A stretch of DNA of 7,868 nucleotides, from the NCBI GenBank assembly GCA_002787255.1, contig PCWD01000068.1, positions 8,982-16,849 of the forward strand, in the 5' to 3' direction. Positions within the stretch are counted from its first letter, which is position 1. The number at the start of each line of letters is the position of its first letter. Shown one piece after another: positions 5,621-7,868 of the stretch. This DNA comes from Parcubacteria group bacterium CG11_big_fil_rev_8_21_14_0_20_39_14 (GTDB taxonomy: Bacteria; Patescibacteriota; Minisyncoccia; Minisyncoccales; GCA-002787255). The notes below the pieces were generated by a model. That model made no database searches, was not told where the DNA came from, and worked only from the letters and a program-made list of their open reading frames with translations. The position numbers and the translations under genes are program-made.

Positions 5621-5724
5621 TTATCCCCAATTTCTGGAAGTTATCCACAGAATTATCCACTATTTACCACTATGTTTGTATTTTCGCCCACCAAACCCTA
5701 CCTGTCAACTGCAAGTTATCCACA
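5621..5724 (+). other. DnaA-box cluster; candidate replication origin or DnaA control region
   Basis: Perfect DnaA boxes TTATCCACA occur at 5641-5649 and 5716-5724. One-mismatch forms are at 5621-5629 (TTATCCCCA) and 5653-5661 (TTATCCACT), with a weaker TTTACCACT at 5663-5671. All face the same way. I saw no other perfect box in the window. To the left lies an AT-rich stretch (about 5388-5620) that could serve as the unwinding element. DnaA-box clusters next to AT-rich DNA are the hallmark of bacterial oriC. No dnaA or dnaN gene is in the window, and strand composition does not visibly switch here, so DnaA-dependent regulation of the dcw operon is a fair alternative. Confidence 0.6.
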
Positions 5725-5781
5725 GGCCCGTCAAGCCCGTCCCGAAATCGCTCATTTGAACGAAACCTTAACCTGCCTTCC

Positions 5782-5820
5782 AAAACAAAACCCGCATCCA
5801 TACCCTAAAATGAATGCGGG
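5782..5820 (-). terminator. Intrinsic terminator of the glycan-biosynthesis transcript
   Basis: On the minus strand, CCCGCATTCAT (5820-5810), an 8-base loop and ATGGATGCGGG (5801-5791) form an 11-bp stem with one non-canonical pair, followed by TTTTGTTTT (5790-5782). It begins 35 bases past the dehydratase stop codon, a standard arrangement for factor-independent termination. It separates the glycan genes from the dcw operon. Confidence 0.75.
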
Positions 5821-5855
5821 CGCGCTAATCGAAAGACATCAGGGATTTCCGGATG

Positions 5856-7733
5856 TTACTTCAACAATTTCCACAAGGCTTTTTTTAGGTTTTCTCCCGA
5901 TTCTTCTTCTTCGGCTAAGTTAATTAGTTCATCAACTTCTTTGAAAAAATCGGTTTCTGAAAAATTAACTTTTATTGCGGTTTCAAAAATTTTATTATGT
6001 TTTGTTGGAACTGCTCTCTCCTCTTTGCCGAAAAGTTCTTCGGATAACTTCTCTCCTATCCTGGGCTTTGTAAACAAAATCGGTATGTCTTTATCAGGTT
6101 CAAGTCCGGAAAGTTGAATTAACTCTCGGGCCAAATCTAAAATTTTAACCGGACTGCCCATATCCAGAACATAAATTTTTCCACCCTCGCCCATTGCCGC
6201 CGCCTGCATAACCAAAAGCGCGGCTTCGGAGGGACTCATAAAAAATCTTTCCATCTCGGGATGGGTAATTTTTATTGGACCCCCTCTTTTAATCTGCTCT
6301 TTAAAAATCGGGATAACCGAGCCTCTACTGTCCAAGACATTGCCAAACCGAACAGAAATAAAATCAATCTGGCTGTTTTTATTTAAAAGCCCCACCATAA
6401 TTTCAGCGACTCTTTTTGTAGCTCCCATAACCGAGGTTGGATTAACCGCTTTGTCGGTTGAAATCAGAACAAATTTTTCAACTCCGTATTTTAATGAAAG
6501 TTCGGCTGTCATTTTCGTTCCTTTAATATTGTTTTTAATTCCCTCATCGGGATGCTCCTCCATCAACGGCACATGTTTATAAGCGGCGGAATGAAATACA
6601 ACTTGAGGGTGAAATTTTTTAAATACTTTTTCAAGCTTATTTTCATCGCAAATATCGCACATAATGCCTCCGAACCGAATTTGAGGGAATTTCTCCTTAA
6701 ACTCTTCTCCCAGCCAAAACATGGCGGTTTCGTCCTGGTCCAAAGCCAAAATTTGAGCGGGATTAAACTTGGCAATTTGCCGGCAAAGTTCCGAACCGAT
6801 TGAACCGGCGGCGCCGGTTATTAAAATTTTTTTTCCGGCGATAAAATTCTCCAAATCTTTTGTGTCCAAGCTCACCGGCTCCCGACCCAACAGATCCTCA
6901 ACTCTTACCTCGCGAAGGTCGGCTAATGATATTTTTTCGGAAAGCAATTCGGAAAGCGGCGGCAAAATCCTGATATTCTCCAATCCGACTTCCCGACCGC
7001 GCTGAACGGCTTTTTTTATAGATGGCGAACTGGCGGAAGGCAAGGCAATAATCATTTCTTCAACCGAATACTTTTTAATAATATCGCCAATCTCGTCAAG
7101 ATTCCCCAATACCGGAAAACCATGAATTAATGTCCCTCTTTTTTGGGGAGCATCATCCACAAAACCAACCGGCGAGTAAGCTGATTTTCCCTTGCCATTC
7201 AATAAAATACTTCGCAAAATCTGCTCTCCCGCGTCGCCAGCCCCCACAATAAGCAAATTCTTGCCCGAAATGCGTCCCGATGAAAACTGGAGAAAAATTC
7301 TTTTGGAAATCCTCAAGCCACCCAAAAATATAAACGATAAAATATAAGCGATAAAAATCGCTGAACGGGGAAACCCAATTAAAGATTCTATTCTCCCAAA
7401 TGGCTGAGGCTGCCAAAAAAGCAAAATTAAAATGCCGAGCATCGTAAATCCCAGAGTCAGCCCCCAAAACAAAGAAATTAAATCTCTTAAACTCACATAT
7501 GTCCAATTAAGGCGGTAGATTTTTTGAAAATAAAGCGGGATTATTACAAAAAAGGGGGCCAGCATCAAAAAAGAATTCAAGTTATTAAAATATCTTCTCG
7601 GAATTTCTCCGTCAAACCTCAAAAGAAAAGACAGCCAGCAAGCAAACATCAAGAGAAAAATATCTGCCGCCACAAAAAATAAAGTTCTCGTAGTATTGGT
7701 TTTTTGAAAAATCATTTTCCAATTTTTTTCCAT
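5856..7733 (-). CDS. Membrane-bound nucleotide-sugar 4,6-dehydratase (PglF/WbpM/CapD family)
   Basis: Family members convert UDP-GlcNAc-type sugars to 4-keto-6-deoxy intermediates for glycans, capsule or O-antigen. The 625 residues show four hydrophobic segments (about 16-38, 53-69, 86-107, 122-141), a first Rossmann-like domain with LIVGAGDAGE (161-170), then the SDR catalytic domain: GAAGSIG (307-313) for NAD(P), HSAAYKHVPLME (381-392), STDKAVNP (425-432), MGATK (436-440) and RFGNV (462-466). As in other long PglF/WbpM proteins, the SDR tyrosine of YxxxK is Met436, with Asp427-Lys428 the likely acid/base pair. Full length for the family. Start ATG 7733 shares one base with the stop of the upstream sugar transferase; no Shine-Dalgarno is seen, so translation is probably coupled. 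The exact sugar product cannot be read from sequence. Confidence 0.93.
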   Translation of the reverse strand: MEKNWKMIFQKTNTTRTLFFVAADIFLLMFACWLSFLLRFDGEIPRRYFNNLNSFLMLAPFFVIIPLYFQKIYRLNWTYVSLRDLISLFWGLTLGFTMLGILILLFWQPQPFGRIESLIGFPRSAIFIAYILSFIFLGGLRISKRIFLQFSSGRISGKNLLIVGAGDAGEQILRSILLNGKGKSAYSPVGFVDDAPQKRGTLIHGFPVLGNLDEIGDIIKKYSVEEMIIALPSASSPSIKKAVQRGREVGLENIRILPPLSELLSEKISLADLREVRVEDLLGREPVSLDTKDLENFIAGKKILITGAAGSIGSELCRQIAKFNPAQILALDQDETAMFWLGEEFKEKFPQIRFGGIMCDICDENKLEKVFKKFHPQVVFHSAAYKHVPLMEEHPDEGIKNNIKGTKMTAELSLKYGVEKFVLISTDKAVNPTSVMGATKRVAEIMVGLLNKNSQIDFISVRFGNVLDSRGSVIPIFKEQIKRGGPIKITHPEMERFFMSPSEAALLVMQAAAMGEGGKIYVLDMGSPVKILDLARELIQLSGLEPDKDIPILFTKPRIGEKLSEELFGKEERAVPTKHNKIFETAIKVNFSETDFFKEVDELINLAEEEESGENLKKALWKLLK

Positions 7734-7868
7734 TATTTATTTGAAACAATTTTAAAAATTGTTTTAAAGATTAATTTTATATCAGTCCAAAACGATTGAT
7801 TATCAACATACTTTAAATTAAGCTTTATTTTTTGGGGCACCATTTCTTCAATATAACGGCGGTATGCG
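7733..7868 (-). CDS. Bacterial sugar transferase (polyprenyl-phosphate glycosyl-1-phosphate transferase), 3' end only
   Basis: The last 44 codons of a gene running off the window are open up to TAA at 7735-7733. The peptide includes LKYVDNQSFWTDIKLIFKTI, which fits the C-terminal end of the WcaJ/WbaP/PglC-type transferase domain, where the pattern is Y-hydrophobic-x-N-x-S-x-W-x-D-hydrophobic-K followed by a KT hydrophobic stretch. These enzymes load the first sugar phosphate onto the lipid carrier at the inner membrane. The gene overlaps the dehydratase start by one base (TAATG), so both probably act in one glycan pathway. The catalytic core lies outside the window, so the identification rests on this tail alone. 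Confidence 0.72.
   Translation of the reverse strand, partial: AYRRYIEEMVPQKIKLNLKYVDNQSFWTDIKLIFKTIFKIVSNK

Noticed and set aside
5672..5923. Plus-strand open frame of 83 codons over the DnaA boxes and the dehydratase 3' end
   Set aside because: It covers one DnaA box, the terminator hairpin and the antisense of a conserved gene; the peptide has no recognisable domain and no Shine-Dalgarno.
7153..7506. Second minus-strand frame of 117 codons inside the dehydratase
   Set aside because: Out-of-frame shadow of the membrane and first Rossmann-like region, which is clearly coding in the main frame.

Overview
The window is an AT-rich bacterial segment in which every credible gene lies on the minus strand. 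From high to low coordinates it reads: the 3' end of a sugar-transferase gene, a membrane-bound nucleotide-sugar 4,6-dehydratase, a non-coding interval of about 510 bp, then a compact division and cell-wall (dcw) cluster mraZ - rsmH - ftsL-like - ftsI - murF-like. Protein style (short MurF-like ligase without the substrate-binding N-terminal domain, minimal FtsL, near absence of Shine-Dalgarno sequences, TTG starts) and the abundance of small palindromic repeats between and even inside genes suggest a Patescibacteria/CPR genome, probably Parcubacteria-like. That assignment is inference. The standard code fits: TAA and TAG end the genes, no in-frame TGA interrupts them, and a TGA lies in frame just before rsmH.

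Region 5856-7868 is a surface-glycan module. The dehydratase and the preceding phospho-sugar transferase overlap in TAATG, so they are probably translated together. A hairpin plus T-rich tract (5782-5820) closes this transcript.

Region 5346-5855 is the most striking non-coding part. It holds two perfect and two near-perfect DnaA boxes, all in one orientation, next to a long AT-rich stretch containing a 26-bp inverted repeat and an 11-bp AT-only-core inverted repeat. It looks like a replication-origin-type region or a DnaA-responsive control region for the dcw operon, whose promoter must lie here. A hairpin then sits directly against the mraZ ribosome-binding site.

Region 103-5345 is the dcw operon: MraZ (regulator), RsmH (16S rRNA methyltransferase), an FtsL-like divisome protein, FtsI (septal transpeptidase) and a MurF-like ligase. 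RsmH carries about 33 extra residues encoded by nested palindromic repeat DNA. The MurF-like protein keeps its P-loop but appears to have lost four residues that are invariant in Mur ligases. Spacers between mraZ/rsmH and ftsI/murF are filled with repeat families. A weak terminator (56-75) may end the operon.
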